Origin: Anaerolineae bacterium
GTDB lineage: Bacteria; Chloroflexota; Anaerolineae; Promineifilales; Promineifilaceae
DNA length: 64,000 nucleotides
Reading direction: 5' to 3'
Assembly: GCA_023382655.1 (NCBI GenBank)
Contig: JAHDWK010000010.1
Location: forward strand, 124,001-188,000
Below the pieces are notes generated by a model, which saw only the letters and a program-made list of their open reading frames with translations, did not search any database and was not told the origin of the DNA. Both the position numbers and the translations under genes were made by a program. This document shows positions 32,840 through 41,708 of this stretch, one piece after another (within the stretch, counting starts at the first letter, position 1; the number at the start of each line of letters is the position of its first letter).

Positions 32840-34681
32840 ATGACACAACAACTCAGAAACAACATTCGCAACATCGCCATCATCGCCCACGTGGATCACG
32901 GCAAGACCACCCTGGTAGACGGCATGTTGAAACAAACCAACGTCTTCCGCCAAAACCAGACCGTCAGCGAGCGCATCCTCGACTCCAACGACCTGGAGCG
33001 CGAGCGCGGCATCACCATCCTCGCCAAAAACACCAGTATCCTCTATGAAGGCATCACCATCAACCTGGTAGACACCCCCGGCCACGCCGATTTTGGCGGC
33101 GAGGTGGAACGCATTGTCAACATGGTAGATGGTGTGCTGCTGCTGGTGGACGCCGTGGAAGGCCCCATGCCCCAGACCCGCTTTGTGCTGCGCCAGGCCT
33201 TGCAGGCGGGCTGCCGGGTGATCGTGGTGGTCAACAAAATTGACCGCCCCGCCGCCCGCCCCGACTACGCCGTCAACGCCACCTTTGACCTCTTTGTAGA
33301 CCTGGGCGCTTCCGAAGAACAGGCCGATTTCCAGGTGATCTATACACGGGCGCTGGAAGGGCGGGCCGGGTTTGCCCCGGATGTAATGGCGGATGATTTA
33401 CGGCCGTTGTTCAACACCATTGTCAACTACCTGCCCCCGCCCATGGTAGACCCCGACGGGCCAACCCAACTACTCATCACTACCCTGGAATACAGCAGCT
33501 ACGTGGGCAAAATTGCCATTGGCCGCCTCACCAGCGGCACCCTGCGCGCCGGGCAGCCCATCATGCACATCACCGCCGAAGGCGAAATGAAACCGGGCAA
33601 AGTCGCCAAGCTATACACCTACCGCGACCTGAAACGGCAGGAACAAAGCGAGGTCACAGCCGGGGATATTGCCGCCATTGCCGGCATTGCCGATGTAGGC
33701 ATTGGGGACACCATTGCCGATATGAATGAGCCACTGCCGTTGCCCCCCATCAAAGTCGAAGAACCCACCGTGCGCATGACCTTCAGCATCAACGACAGCC
33801 CCTTTGCCGGGCGTGAGGGCAAATTTGTCACCAGCCGCCAGATTCGGGAGCGGCTGCAAAATGAACTGGAAAGCAATGTAGCCCTGCGGGTGCAAGAAAC
33901 GGACAAAGCGGGCGAATTTGTGGTCTCCGGGCGCGGCGAACTGCACCTGGCCATCCTGATCGAGACCATGCGCCGCGAAGGGTACGAATTTGCCGTCAGC
34001 CGCCCGGAAGTGATCTTCCATGAGACTGATGACGGCCTGGCCGAACCCATCGAACACGTTTTCCTGGAAGTGCATCAAGATTACTGGGGGGCGGTGGCCG
34101 AAATGTTGGGGCGGCGGCGCGGCCGGGCCATCAATATGCAGTATGGCGACGACGGCACCGTCTACGCCGAATATCTGGTGCCTACACGCGGCATGTTGGG
34201 GCTGCGCCAGCCCTTCCTCACCGCCACACGCGGCACCGGCATCTTCAACACCCTCTTCCACGCCTACGAACCGTTCCAGGGCGAGATCGAACACAACGAA
34301 CTGGCCTCGATGGTCTCATTGGAAACCGGCAAAGTCAGCGCCTATGCCTTGCAACATCTCACCTCACGCGGCGTCTTCTTCGTAGACCCCACCGAGGAAG
34401 TGTATGCCGGGCAGGTGGTGGGTGAACACATCCGCGACGACGAACTGGTGGTCAACGTCTGCCGCACCAAAAACCTGACCGGCCATCGCGCCGTGCCCAA
34501 AGCCATTGTGGACGCCTTGCCCGCCGCCACCAAATTCTCATTGGACGAAGCGATTGAATATCTGCACGAGGACGAACTACTGGAAGTGACCCCCACCTCC
34601 CTACGCGTCCGCAAAAGAGAGCTTCGCCACGCCGAGCGCCAAAAAGAAAGCAAACGCGCCAAATTCGCGGCCGTAGCCTGA
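32840..34681 (+). CDS. typA: ribosome-associated GTPase TypA/BipA
   Basis: 613 residues, standard length. GTPase motifs: G1 [10 protein letters not shown]2 RGITI, G3 DTPGHAD, G4 NKID; then EF-Tu domain 2-like, EF-G III and V-like domains and the BipA-specific C-terminal region ([30 protein letters not shown]). It binds the ribosome and is needed for assembly and growth under stress such as cold. It has only one ACGGCCGT site in 1.84 kb, below the window average. A word-repeat hairpin touches its start codon, and a 31-bp palindrome follows the stop. Confidence 0.97.
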   Translation: MTQQLRNNIRNIAIIAHVDHGKTTLVDGMLKQTNVFRQNQTVSERILDSNDLERERGITILAKNTSILYEGITINLVDTPGHADFGGEVERIVNMVDGVLLLVDAVEGPMPQTRFVLRQALQAGCRVIVVVNKIDRPAARPDYAVNATFDLFVDLGASEEQADFQVIYTRALEGRAGFAPDVMADDLRPLFNTIVNYLPPPMVDPDGPTQLLITTLEYSSYVGKIAIGRLTSGTLRAGQPIMHITAEGEMKPGKVAKLYTYRDLKRQEQSEVTAGDIAAIAGIADVGIGDTIADMNEPLPLPPIKVEEPTVRMTFSINDSPFAGREGKFVTSRQIRERLQNELESNVALRVQETDKAGEFVVSGRGELHLAILIETMRREGYEFAVSRPEVIFHETDDGLAEPIEHVFLEVHQDYWGAVAEMLGRRRGRAINMQYGDDGTVYAEYLVPTRGMLGLRQPFLTATRGTGIFNTLFHAYEPFQGEIEHNELASMVSLETGKVSAYALQHLTSRGVFFVDPTEEVYAGQVVGEHIRDDELVVNVCRTKNLTGHRAVPKAIVDALPAATKFSLDEAIEYLHEDELLEVTPTSLRVRKRELRHAERQKESKRAKFAAVA

Positions 34682-34693
34682 ATGGATTACAGA

Positions 34694-34724
34694 GGTGCGA
34701 CGCACTTTTGAAGTGCGTCGCACC
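34694..34724. terminator. 31-bp palindrome after typA
   Basis: GGTGCGACGCACTT and complement around TTG, 12 bases after the typA stop and between convergent genes; likely a bidirectional terminator. Arms resemble the GGTGCG hairpin at 21280. Confidence 0.65.
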
Positions 34725-34729
34725 GGATT

Positions 34730-35581
34730 TTATGGGAATGCCAGCTCCAATGAATGGCACAAGCCGCGTGTCAGCCAGCCGGCGCTGGTGTCTGGGGCGT
34801 GGTTGAGGATGGTCATTTCTACGGCCGTGCCACCCCCATAACGTGGATAAAACAGCACCCGCGCATGGACGGAGGCAAAGGCCACCGGTAAATCATAAAT
34901 CCAGCCAGAAGCCATCGCCCCAGCCGGGGCCGACCAGGCCGCAATCTGTCCGCCGGTGACATCATGCAGCGCATAAACGCCCGCCTGGGCACTGCCCCCC
35001 CCCTGGTGAAAGCTGAATTGAGTGCAAGCGTAATGGTCGGTGGGCACGGTCGTTGTCCATGTCCCCAACTCTGCCGATGGAATCACCAACACCTGCCCCA
35101 CGCTGACGGTGCTATTTAACTGGTTGATTTGATCCAACGCTTCCATGGTGGTGTTATGGCGGCTGGCAATGCGGTAAAGGGTATCGTCTGGCTGGACGAC
35201 GTAAACGGCGCTGCCGGTGGCATAAATAGATGGAGATACGACCGTGACCGCTGTTTGTGGAGCGCTCGTGACACTGCTCACTGATGAAGCACCACGCATC
35301 CCGGCTGCCCGTTGTCGCAGCGCCACTTCCCCATCATAAGCCAGGGACACGGCCACCAAAACCATCACCAATAGCCAGGCACAGCCAGCAGCCAGCCAGT
35401 GGGACGACTGCCAATCTGGTGATGGCCAATGAGCATGACGCCAGTAGGCAGCCCGCCACCCCCATTTTGTCCAGAAGGGAATGGGGTGGGAAGGGGTACG
35501 GTCGTGGCCCCTTTCTTGCCCCCTAACTTTAATAACTGCTTCTTTTTCTGGGAAAATAATGCCCCGTTCTTCGTTGTTCAT
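34730..35581 (-). CDS. membrane-anchored LysM protein (one LysM)
   Basis: 283 residues. A cytoplasmic Arg/Pro-rich start, one membrane helix at about 75-95 (AAGCAWLLVMVLVAVSLAY), one LysM domain (YVVQPDDTLYRIASRHNTTMEALDQINQ), then a C-terminal domain of about 95 residues: [56 protein letters not shown]. LysM binds peptidoglycan or chitin-like glycans, so the protein probably sits on the outside of the membrane. ATG 35581 was chosen for the AGGGG-type site upstream. The C-terminal domain is shared with the neighbouring paralogue and not recognised. Confidence 0.8.
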   Translation of the reverse strand: MNNEERGIIFPEKEAVIKVRGQERGHDRTPSHPIPFWTKWGWRAAYWRHAHWPSPDWQSSHWLAAGCAWLLVMVLVAVSLAYDGEVALRQRAAGMRGASSVSSVTSAPQTAVTVVSPSIYATGSAVYVVQPDDTLYRIASRHNTTMEALDQINQLNSTVSVGQVLVIPSAELGTWTTTVPTDHYACTQFSFHQGGGSAQAGVYALHDVTGGQIAAWSAPAGAMASGWIYDLPVAFASVHARVLFYPRYGGGTAVEMTILNHAPDTSAGWLTRGLCHSLELAFP

Positions 35582-35707
35582 TTCACCCCTATCTATCCGC
35601 GAAAATCCCCCCAATCCACGTCCATCCACGTTCTATTTCCAGGTGGGGGCAGTATAACAACCACAAGACAGAGCGTCGGCGAAAAAGGCGTGAAAGTTAA
35701 GCCCAAA

Positions 35708-35740
35708 AGACCTGACAGGTTTGGGAAACCTGTCAGGTCT
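35708..35740. repeat. 33-bp palindrome, family C
   Basis: AGACCTGACAGGTTT and its near-perfect complement around a GGG loop, between the two LysM genes. Same length and AGAC...GTCT ends as family A, different core. Confidence 0.8.
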
Positions 35741-35752
35741 GATTGGCTGAGA

Positions 35753-36901
35753 CTAATAACCGGCGGGGTACTGAATTTCGATGGCGTGGCACGCCCCCTG
35801 CGTCAGCCAGCCGTAGGGCGTTCCCGGTGCGGGGTTCACGATCTCCATCTGAATGGGCGAACCGCCGCCATAACGGGGATAAAACACCACGCGCACATGG
35901 GCTGAAGGATGAGATAGCGGCAGCCCGTTAATCCAACCGGAATCTACCGCCCCTTCGCGGGCCGTCCAGGAAGCAATCTGTCCGCCGGTGACATCAACCA
36001 ACACAAAAATGCCATCCATCGAACCACGATGCCGATCCCGCCCCTGCATAAAGTTAAACCGGGCACAACTACGGTCTACCTGCACGGTGGGATTGGTCTC
36101 AGTAGTAGCCGGGGTATTGGGCACATCCGGCAGCGAGGAGGGCACCTGCGACCAGTCGGTGGTGGGCGCGCTGGCAGCCGGGGCGTGAGGGGCTACATAG
36201 GGATTTTGTGTCCAGGGGGATGAGGGAGCGGTGTAACTGCCACCGGTACTCGACGGGATGGTCAAAACCTGCCCCACGTAAATGGTATTGGCGTTAGCGA
36301 GATTATTGGCCTGGGCTACGGCCGTGACCGTCGTGCCAAACCGCGTGGCAATGCGATACACCGTATCCCCCGGCCGCACCACATAGGTGACGCCGGAACC
36401 GGCCACCGGCTGCGTGATGGCCGGCGCGGCGGCCGCAGGCACAGACGCTGGTGATGTAGTCGTCACGGCCATAGCTGCTTCCGCTGCCGGCGCGGCGGTC
36501 ACACTCGCGGCGCTGGTCTCGGCACCAGGGATATTGAGCAGTTGCCCGACCAAAATCAGATTAGGATTGGCAATCTGATTGGAGGCCACCAGATCAGACA
36601 CGGTGGTGTTATAACGCCGGGCAATGCTAAACAGAGTGTCACCAGACTGTACCGTATAATTGTAGGCCGACGTAATCGAAACCACACCAACTACCAGCGC
36701 CAGGGCAACCAGCATGGCCGCCCCATGCGCCCTTCCAACTTGTGGTGTGGTCACCCGCGCATGCCACCAATAAGCCAATTTCCAACGGAGTTTGTTCCAG
36801 AGTGGAATGGATTGGGGTGATTTGGTGATTGTTTGGGGATCAGAAACTTTAATAATGGGGGGCGTTGATGACGAGGACATATCCTCAGGCACGCTGTTCA
36901 T
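35753..36901 (-). CDS. membrane-anchored LysM protein (two LysM), paralogue
   Basis: 382 residues, same plan as the gene downstream: Ser/Pro-rich start with [16 protein letters not shown], a membrane helix ([15 protein letters not shown]), LysM 1 ([28 protein letters not shown]), LysM 2 ([28 protein letters not shown]), a Pro/Thr linker, and the same C-terminal domain ([57 protein letters not shown]). A tandem duplication followed by LysM gain or loss explains the pair. AAGAGGAAG precedes the ATG. Likely cell-wall binding; no catalytic domain is visible. Confidence 0.82.
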   Translation of the reverse strand: MNSVPEDMSSSSTPPIIKVSDPQTITKSPQSIPLWNKLRWKLAYWWHARVTTPQVGRAHGAAMLVALALVVGVVSITSAYNYTVQSGDTLFSIARRYNTTVSDLVASNQIANPNLILVGQLLNIPGAETSAASVTAAPAAEAAMAVTTTSPASVPAAAAPAITQPVAGSGVTYVVRPGDTVYRIATRFGTTVTAVAQANNLANANTIYVGQVLTIPSSTGGSYTAPSSPWTQNPYVAPHAPAASAPTTDWSQVPSSLPDVPNTPATTETNPTVQVDRSCARFNFMQGRDRHRGSMDGIFVLVDVTGGQIASWTAREGAVDSGWINGLPLSHPSAHVRVVFYPRYGGGSPIQMEIVNPAPGTPYGWLTQGACHAIEIQYPAGY

Positions 36902-37066
36902 CTCAGACTTCCTCTTGGGAGCAAACGGTTCATTTGCCCACCGTATTCTTTCCTCTACGAATACTGCTGAGAGTCCAGACTGACATGAATAAAACGCCGC
37001 CAGTATAACATCCGGTCAAGAAGCAATGGGGGAAAAAGACGTGAAACTTTGGTGAAGAGGTTATTC

Positions 37067-37119
37067 GCGAAGGACGCGAAGAGCGCGAAGGTTTGGGAGA
37101 TTGCCAATCTCCAATCTCA
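37067..37119. repeat. GCGAAGGACGCGAAGAGC words followed by GAGATTG hairpin
   Basis: Left part: three GCGAAG words, the same kind that encodes the N-terminus of the gene at 7566. Right part: GGAGATTG-C-CAATCTCC (37096-37112) plus a further CAATCTC word. Read on the minus strand, the methyltransferase stop TGA (37119-37117) is the first triplet of this repeat. Confidence 0.7.
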
Positions 37120-39093
37120 TCGAATGGCTTGTTGCCAGGCAACTTGCACTTCAGTCTCAGGCAAATTGGCAGCCAGCAGGTAGCCTAGTAGAGCGCCGCA
37201 TTCACGGCAAAATTGTTCGCTGTCGGGAGTGGTGATGGGAGAAACAGGGGGCCAGTCACGGCCGTACTCCCCCTCTCCTATCGCCAGCACCAGCACCACA
37301 TCGTGCAACAACGCCTTCATCCCGGCCACATGCACATTCAGGTGACTTTCCGAATAAACCACGTAGCGGTTCACCAGCCGAAAGTTGGCCCGCTGCAAAG
37401 CAATAGTGAGCGCCGCCCACGCCTTGGGGTTCCAATGGTGAAAAGTGAAGATAAGACGGCCGTCTGTCCTTAAAACGCGCGCGCACTCCCCAAAAATCTG
37501 GCTCAATATCTCGGTATAGCGGCTTTCCCGATCCAACCGGTGGGGGTCAACGGCCGAAAGCTGTGCATCATATGCCCAATCCGCCGCGTCTGGCAGCAGC
37601 CAACGCAGCCAGACACGGAAAAAAGCGGCCAGATCGCTGTACTGAATACTGTCAAAATAAGGCGGATCTGTCACCACAAAGTCCACACACCCATCGGGCA
37701 GGGCTAAATGGGCCGATGACCCTTGCCGCAGCCAGAATTTGCGCTCATCGCCCGGTTGAATGTGGTCAAATTCCGCTACTTCTGTCCCCGCATCTTGCTC
37801 ACCTTGAATGACTACAAAATCTTTGAGCTGTGGCCGGTCTTCCGACCGTGCCACTTCCACCCGTCGTTCGCGGGGAGCCTGTGCCCAGACACGGCCGTTC
37901 ACCAGCCGCGTGTGAAACAGCCGTTGCAGCGTACCGGAGGCTTTGTCCGGGTGCAGAGGGTTGTTTTCTACGGCCGTGTGTGGAAACGAATAAGCATGAT
38001 GGGAAAAGGTGTGCCGCACCGCGCCGGGCCGGCGCTGATTTTTGCCTTTGTAGCCGCACAACATCGAGTTAAATTCCAGCGACGTGGAAACCAGCAGCGC
38101 CAGATTCAGCCGCACGGCCGGGGCAAAATCCGACAGCAGCCGGATGGCCTGCGCCAGATAAAGTAATTGGCGACTGGAAAACAAATCCAGGTAATAGTTC
38201 ACCCCATGCGCCGCCAACTGACGTGATTTCCGCCCCAGTTCCACCGCAAAATCAGACCGGGCAAAGGACAGTGCCGCCCGCCGCCGATCCGCCGCCGCCA
38301 GCGTCTCCCGGTCGGCGGCGTCTGGCGTTTTGAAGAAGAGGTCGCCACCGCCGCCGTTTTGCCCTACCACCACCAGCGGCACATACCGCTGCCAGTAGGG
38401 AATGTCCAAATCATCACTGACCGGCGAGCGACGGCCACGCCCCCAGGCATTACCCTTTTCTAGCAGCGGCAAAATGTCGGCCGCCGGTTGGCAATGGTGT
38501 GATTCAGTCCCGTGTACCACCGCCTGGCATTCTGGGCACAGCCGGGCGACTGAACCATCATTGCCTATGCGCAAGGTGAGCGAATCTACGACGATGACGG
38601 TACGGCCGTCTATCCATCGCCGCGCCCCGTAAATGACAAAACGCAACGGCGTCCGCTCGCCCGTTTCGGGATTTGTGGTAAGGAAAAACGGCGACAGTTC
38701 GGCCTGCATCGTCCCATAAAATTGGGCAAACGCCTCTTCTAATTCCGCCAATGGCACTTCGGTCAACGTGGCCCGCGCTTGCAGCACCGGGATGGGGTCT
38801 AAATCCGCGCCCAACACATTCGCCCCCAGGCGGATCGCTTCGTGCAGGGTGGTGCCACCGCCCATCATGGGGTCGAGAATGACCCGACCTTCCAGGCCGC
38901 CGGGCGCGTAATAATCTTGCACGGCCGTGTCCGTCACCAGCCCTTTCAAAATCAGGCGAAAGGTGCTGCCACAGCGCCGCGCCCACCATTTATGCAGATA
39001 GCTGTTGGGGCGGTAATAATGTTTGTTATACGCTTCCAATTTTGCCATCTGGCTGGCGAAGGTTTCGTCGAAGTAGGCGTCTATGGGGTACAT
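37117..39093 (-). CDS. orphan DNA methyltransferase (DPPY, DUF1156/COG1743-like)
   Basis: 658 residues. The N-terminal part has a SAM-binding block DPMMGGGTTLHEAIRLGANVLGADLDPIP, preceded by YLHKWWARR, both typical of DUF1156/COG1743 DNA methylases. A possible zinc segment follows (CPECQAVVHGTESHHC). The catalytic motif IV is DPPYFDSIQYSD in the C-terminal third. DPPY marks amino-methyltransferases acting on N6-adenine or N4-cytosine. A CREC pair stands near the end. No restriction endonuclease is adjacent, so it is an orphan enzyme that may mark DNA for regulation or protect against a lost system. Its target is unknown. Confidence 0.82.
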   Translation of the reverse strand: MYPIDAYFDETFASQMAKLEAYNKHYYRPNSYLHKWWARRCGSTFRLILKGLVTDTAVQDYYAPGGLEGRVILDPMMGGGTTLHEAIRLGANVLGADLDPIPVLQARATLTEVPLAELEEAFAQFYGTMQAELSPFFLTTNPETGERTPLRFVIYGARRWIDGRTVIVVDSLTLRIGNDGSVARLCPECQAVVHGTESHHCQPAADILPLLEKGNAWGRGRRSPVSDDLDIPYWQRYVPLVVVGQNGGGGDLFFKTPDAADRETLAAADRRRAALSFARSDFAVELGRKSRQLAAHGVNYYLDLFSSRQLLYLAQAIRLLSDFAPAVRLNLALLVSTSLEFNSMLCGYKGKNQRRPGAVRHTFSHHAYSFPHTAVENNPLHPDKASGTLQRLFHTRLVNGRVWAQAPRERRVEVARSEDRPQLKDFVVIQGEQDAGTEVAEFDHIQPGDERKFWLRQGSSAHLALPDGCVDFVVTDPPYFDSIQYSDLAAFFRVWLRWLLPDAADWAYDAQLSAVDPHRLDRESRYTEILSQIFGECARVLRTDGRLIFTFHHWNPKAWAALTIALQRANFRLVNRYVVYSESHLNVHVAGMKALLHDVVLVLAIGEGEYGRDWPPVSPITTPDSEQFCRECGALLGYLLAANLPETEVQVAWQQAIR

Positions 39094-39133
39094 GGGGGAG
39101 ATTGAGAGAACCTGTCCTGAGCCTGCCGAAGGA

Positions 39134-39192
39134 TTGGGCGATTAGAGATTGGCGGCGTGATCAATCTCTAATCGCCAATCTCCGATCTCTAT
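39134..39192. repeat. GATTAGAGATTGGCG inverted word repeat
   Basis: GCGATTAGAGATTGG pairs with CAATCTCTAATCGCC across a short loop. The last 17 codons of the tRNA-dihydrouridine synthase (IEIGDWRLEIDHAANL) are encoded by it. Confidence 0.75.
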
Positions 39193-40143
39193 TTCTGCGA
39201 GATATTGTTCAAATTCAGCCAATGTCGTAACCGTTAGTAAGGTAGGCATCATGGCTTCTAGTTGGGGGAAACCGACGGCGTATTGTTTTAGGTGTTTGCG
39301 CAACTGGGTCAGCCCAAAACTTTCGCCGTAGTAGCGGGCCATTTCGTGGGCGTGGCGGCGCACGGCCGTGACCACATCCGCCAGCCCCACATCCTCCCGG
39401 CGACGGCGGGCAAATATCCAGGGGTTGCCAATGGCCGCCCGGCCAATCATCACTGCGTCACAGCCGGTATGCGCCTTCATCCGGTCAATATCCGCCGGCG
39501 TTTGCACGTCGCCATTGCCGATGACGGGCACGGAAACCGTTTGTTTGAGGCGGGCAATGGCGTCCCAATCGGCACGGCCGTCATACTTTTGGATTTTGGT
39601 ACGGCCGTGCAGGGCAATCAGCGCCACCCCGTTGTCTGCCATAATCCGGGCAATCTCCAGGTAATTTTGCTGCGTGGCGTCCCAGCCCAGGCGAATTTTG
39701 CCCGTCACCGGTACCGGCAGATGGGTCGAAAGCAGGCGAAACGTCTCCGCCACCAGTTCTGGCTGGGGCATCATGCCCACACCCGCACCCCGCCCGCTCA
39801 CCTTGCGCGTAGAACAGCCCATATTCACGTCAATCACGTCCGGCCCCCAGGCCACAATGCGCTGCGCCGCTTGCAAAATGAGGCGGGCGTCATTGCCAAA
39901 AATCTGAAACACCATCGGCCGTTCGCCCGGCTGTTTATCCAGCCTCATGCGGAAACGCTCCGCCACCTGCCGCCCCAGCAGCGCCTCCACCGGCACAAAT
40001 TCCGTGTAGTGCATGGCCGAGCCATAAGCCCGGCACAACGCCCGGTAAGGCACATCCGAATACCCGGCCATCGGCGACAGGATCACATCACCATACACCG
40101 GCACACGGCCCACGTGAAACAAAGGTTCTGGCGTCACCATCAT
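39142..40143 (-). CDS. dus: tRNA-dihydrouridine synthase
   Basis: 333 residues, FMN-dependent enzyme reducing uridines in the tRNA D-loop. TIM-barrel motifs: LSPMAGYSDVPYR, QIFGNDARL, the catalytic Cys in DVNMGCSTRKVSGRGAG, KIRLGWD, LHGRTKIQKYDGRADWDAI, PVIGNGDV, MIGRAAIGNPWIF. The NMGC motif is followed by S instead of the usual P, a minor variation. The C-terminal tail after LAEIE is translated repeat DNA and so has probably been lengthened by the repeat. The start overlaps the stop of the DUF4013 gene by 4 bases, so the two are coupled. Confidence 0.93.
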   Translation of the reverse strand: MMVTPEPLFHVGRVPVYGDVILSPMAGYSDVPYRALCRAYGSAMHYTEFVPVEALLGRQVAERFRMRLDKQPGERPMVFQIFGNDARLILQAAQRIVAWGPDVIDVNMGCSTRKVSGRGAGVGMMPQPELVAETFRLLSTHLPVPVTGKIRLGWDATQQNYLEIARIMADNGVALIALHGRTKIQKYDGRADWDAIARLKQTVSVPVIGNGDVQTPADIDRMKAHTGCDAVMIGRAAIGNPWIFARRRREDVGLADVVTAVRRHAHEMARYYGESFGLTQLRKHLKQYAVGFPQLEAMMPTLLTVTTLAEFEQYLAEIEIGDWRLEIDHAANL

Positions 40144-40904
40144 TCCAGTACCGGTTCCAACGCCTCGTTGCCCGACTGCGCCCGGTTATCGGCGGCAATG
40201 AACTGCCCCTGCAAATGGCCGGTGACCATCAAGACCAACATCAACGCCCCATTCATCAGCCCCAAATAGATGAAATAACCGATGCACGGGATAAGCGCCA
40301 CAATAAATGCCGGTAGCATCACCAGACTAACGGCCATGTACAAACCAAATAAGATGAGCACAATCAACAGATAATCAGTTGGTTGGGCGCGCACCAGCCG
40401 CCACATCTCACCAAATTGCAGGCAGGAACCAACCGAACTACGCCGGGCAATCTGGATGCCAAACATCGGCCAGACCGCATACACCAGCAAACTGTACGGC
40501 ATGACACAGGCAAACATCAGGCCAAACAAGGCAAAAAACTCCGGCGGTGGCGGGGCGGATGAGGAAGAAAAGGCTTCAGGCTGATTTGCTGTCAAGAGGA
40601 TCAGACCCACACTCATACAGCCGACCAACACAAAAACTGGCAGCATGAAAATAAAGATGGCTGCAAAAAAGCGTAGCCCATCGGTCAGCAAACGGCCAAA
40701 GTCATTCCAGTCGGGCAACGGCGAACCCGCATCGGCTTCAGGCTGGGCCATCGCTGCCGCCACATTGCGGGCTATCTGTATCTGGTAGCCAAAGATAGCA
40801 AAATTGGCAATGGGAATTGCCCCAATCACCGCTCCCAACAGTAGTTTCTTTGTCCATTGTTTATCTTCACTGATATAGCCAAATGCCTGTCCAATATCCA
40901 TCAC
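40140..40904 (-). CDS. DUF4013 membrane protein
   Basis: 254 residues with a conserved N-terminal IGQAFGYISEDKQWTKKLLLGAVIGAIPIANF, which is the DUF4013 signature, then about five further membrane segments (AAIFIFMLPVFVLVGCM, FALFGLMFACVMPYSLLVY, LLIVLILFGLYMAVSLV, PAFIVALIPCIGYFIYLG). Family function is unknown. It ends in a 4-base overlap with the dihydrouridine synthase start, with no obvious functional tie. A family A palindrome lies 15 bases before its start codon. Confidence 0.85.
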   Translation of the reverse strand: MMDIGQAFGYISEDKQWTKKLLLGAVIGAIPIANFAIFGYQIQIARNVAAAMAQPEADAGSPLPDWNDFGRLLTDGLRFFAAIFIFMLPVFVLVGCMSVGLILLTANQPEAFSSSSAPPPPEFFALFGLMFACVMPYSLLVYAVWPMFGIQIARRSSVGSCLQFGEMWRLVRAQPTDYLLIVLILFGLYMAVSLVMLPAFIVALIPCIGYFIYLGLMNGALMLVLMVTGHLQGQFIAADNRAQSGNEALEPVLE

Positions 40905-40918
40905 TGTCCTCCTAACAG

Positions 40919-40951
40919 AGACATCCGATTCCAGCCACGAATCGAATGTCT
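40919..40951. repeat. 33-bp palindrome, family A copy 3 (degenerate)
   Basis: AGACATCCGATTC pairs with GAATCGAATGTCT with one mismatch. It lies just upstream of the DUF4013 gene, so it is not always at a gene end. Confidence 0.7.
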
Positions 40952-41053
40952 AGACCGCTACGTTTGTAATCGAAAATGGGAACGGCGGCAAATTGGGAAA
41001 GTGGGAACAGGCCACGAATGATACGAATGACACGAATTTATCTATTTTGAGAT

Positions 41054-41113
41054 CGAGAGATTAGGAGATTGAGAGATTGGCGTCACTCAAATCCCCCAAT
41101 CTCTCAATCTCAT
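41054..41113. repeat. GAGATTGAGAGATTGG inverted word repeat
   Basis: GAGATTAGGAGATTGAGAG on the left faces CAATCTCTCAATCTC on the right. It separates the DUF4013 and DUF1294 genes, both on the minus strand. Confidence 0.7.
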
Positions 41114-41139
41114 CCTTCTAGCTGTTCTTTGTGAATATG

Positions 41140-41598
41140 TTACCCCCGGCTGCCCACCCACGCCCAAAAGACGACGTTGGCCAGCATCATCACGGCCGTG
41201 ACCACCTGATGTCCCACCCCTTCATTTTTATGCGACAGCAGATATTGGGCCGCGAACGCGCCGGCCCATCCACCCCAGAAGGACAACAAATAAAGCGCCC
41301 ACGCCGCGATACCCGTCACGTTCACCGCCGCTGCCCGTTTGTCGTAGCCATAGACTACAAAACTGAGGGCGCTCACCCCCACCAAACTGGCAAAAATCCA
41401 GTTAGTGCGTAGGCTGCCAATCAGGGGCGGCGGCCAATTGTTCAGGGTGGCGTACACGGCCGTGCCCCACACCAACACCCCCACCGCCAATGACCCCCAT
41501 TGCAAAAGCAACGACCGCCCGGTGGACGGCCGTCCCATAAAGAGAAAAAAGAACGCCAGAATAATCCAGCTCAAACAAAGCGCACTCCAGACTGTCAT
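41140..41598 (-). CDS. DUF1294 membrane protein
   Basis: 152 residues with five hydrophobic segments. The C-terminal half has the DUF1294 pattern: LSFVVYGYDKRAA, then WALYLLSFWGGWAGAFAAQYLLSHKNE, and a final helix. Function unknown. ATG 41598 is preferred; the longer frame adds MEIGDW, which is translated GGAGATT repeat. In that case the repeat itself supplies the GGAG ribosome site 9 bases upstream. Confidence 0.8.
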   Translation of the reverse strand: MTVWSALCLSWIILAFFFLFMGRPSTGRSLLLQWGSLAVGVLVWGTAVYATLNNWPPPLIGSLRTNWIFASLVGVSALSFVVYGYDKRAAAVNVTGIAAWALYLLSFWGGWAGAFAAQYLLSHKNEGVGHQVVTAVMMLANVVFWAWVGSRG

Positions 41599-41625
41599 CC
41601 AATCTCCAATCTCCAATCTCCTCTC
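41598..41625. repeat. GGAGATTGGAGATTGG direct word repeat at DUF1294 start
   Basis: On the minus strand three GGAGATT words lead straight into the ATG of the DUF1294 gene and act as its ribosome-binding region. Confidence 0.65.
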
Positions 41626-41651
41626 CTACCCCCGCAAGTTTACCAATGATC

Positions 41652-41680
41652 TTGACAATCACGGCCGTATCTCGGAAAAT
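41652..41680 (+). promoter_or_regulatory. promoter of the LacI/amino-sugar operon
   Basis: A perfect TTGACA (41652-41657) with GAAAAT at 41675-41680, 17 bases apart. The -10 region overlaps the palindromic operator, as expected for repression. Confidence 0.55.
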
Positions 41681-41697
41681 GTAATCGCTTACATTTG
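41678..41697. promoter_or_regulatory. LacI-family operator
   Basis: AAATGTAATCGCTTACATTT: an almost perfect palindrome with the central CG typical of LacI-family sites. It lies between the -35 box and the regulator start, so the LacI-type protein probably represses its own operon until a sugar ligand appears. Confidence 0.75.
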
Positions 41698-41708
41698 TGA
41701 CTTTCAAG

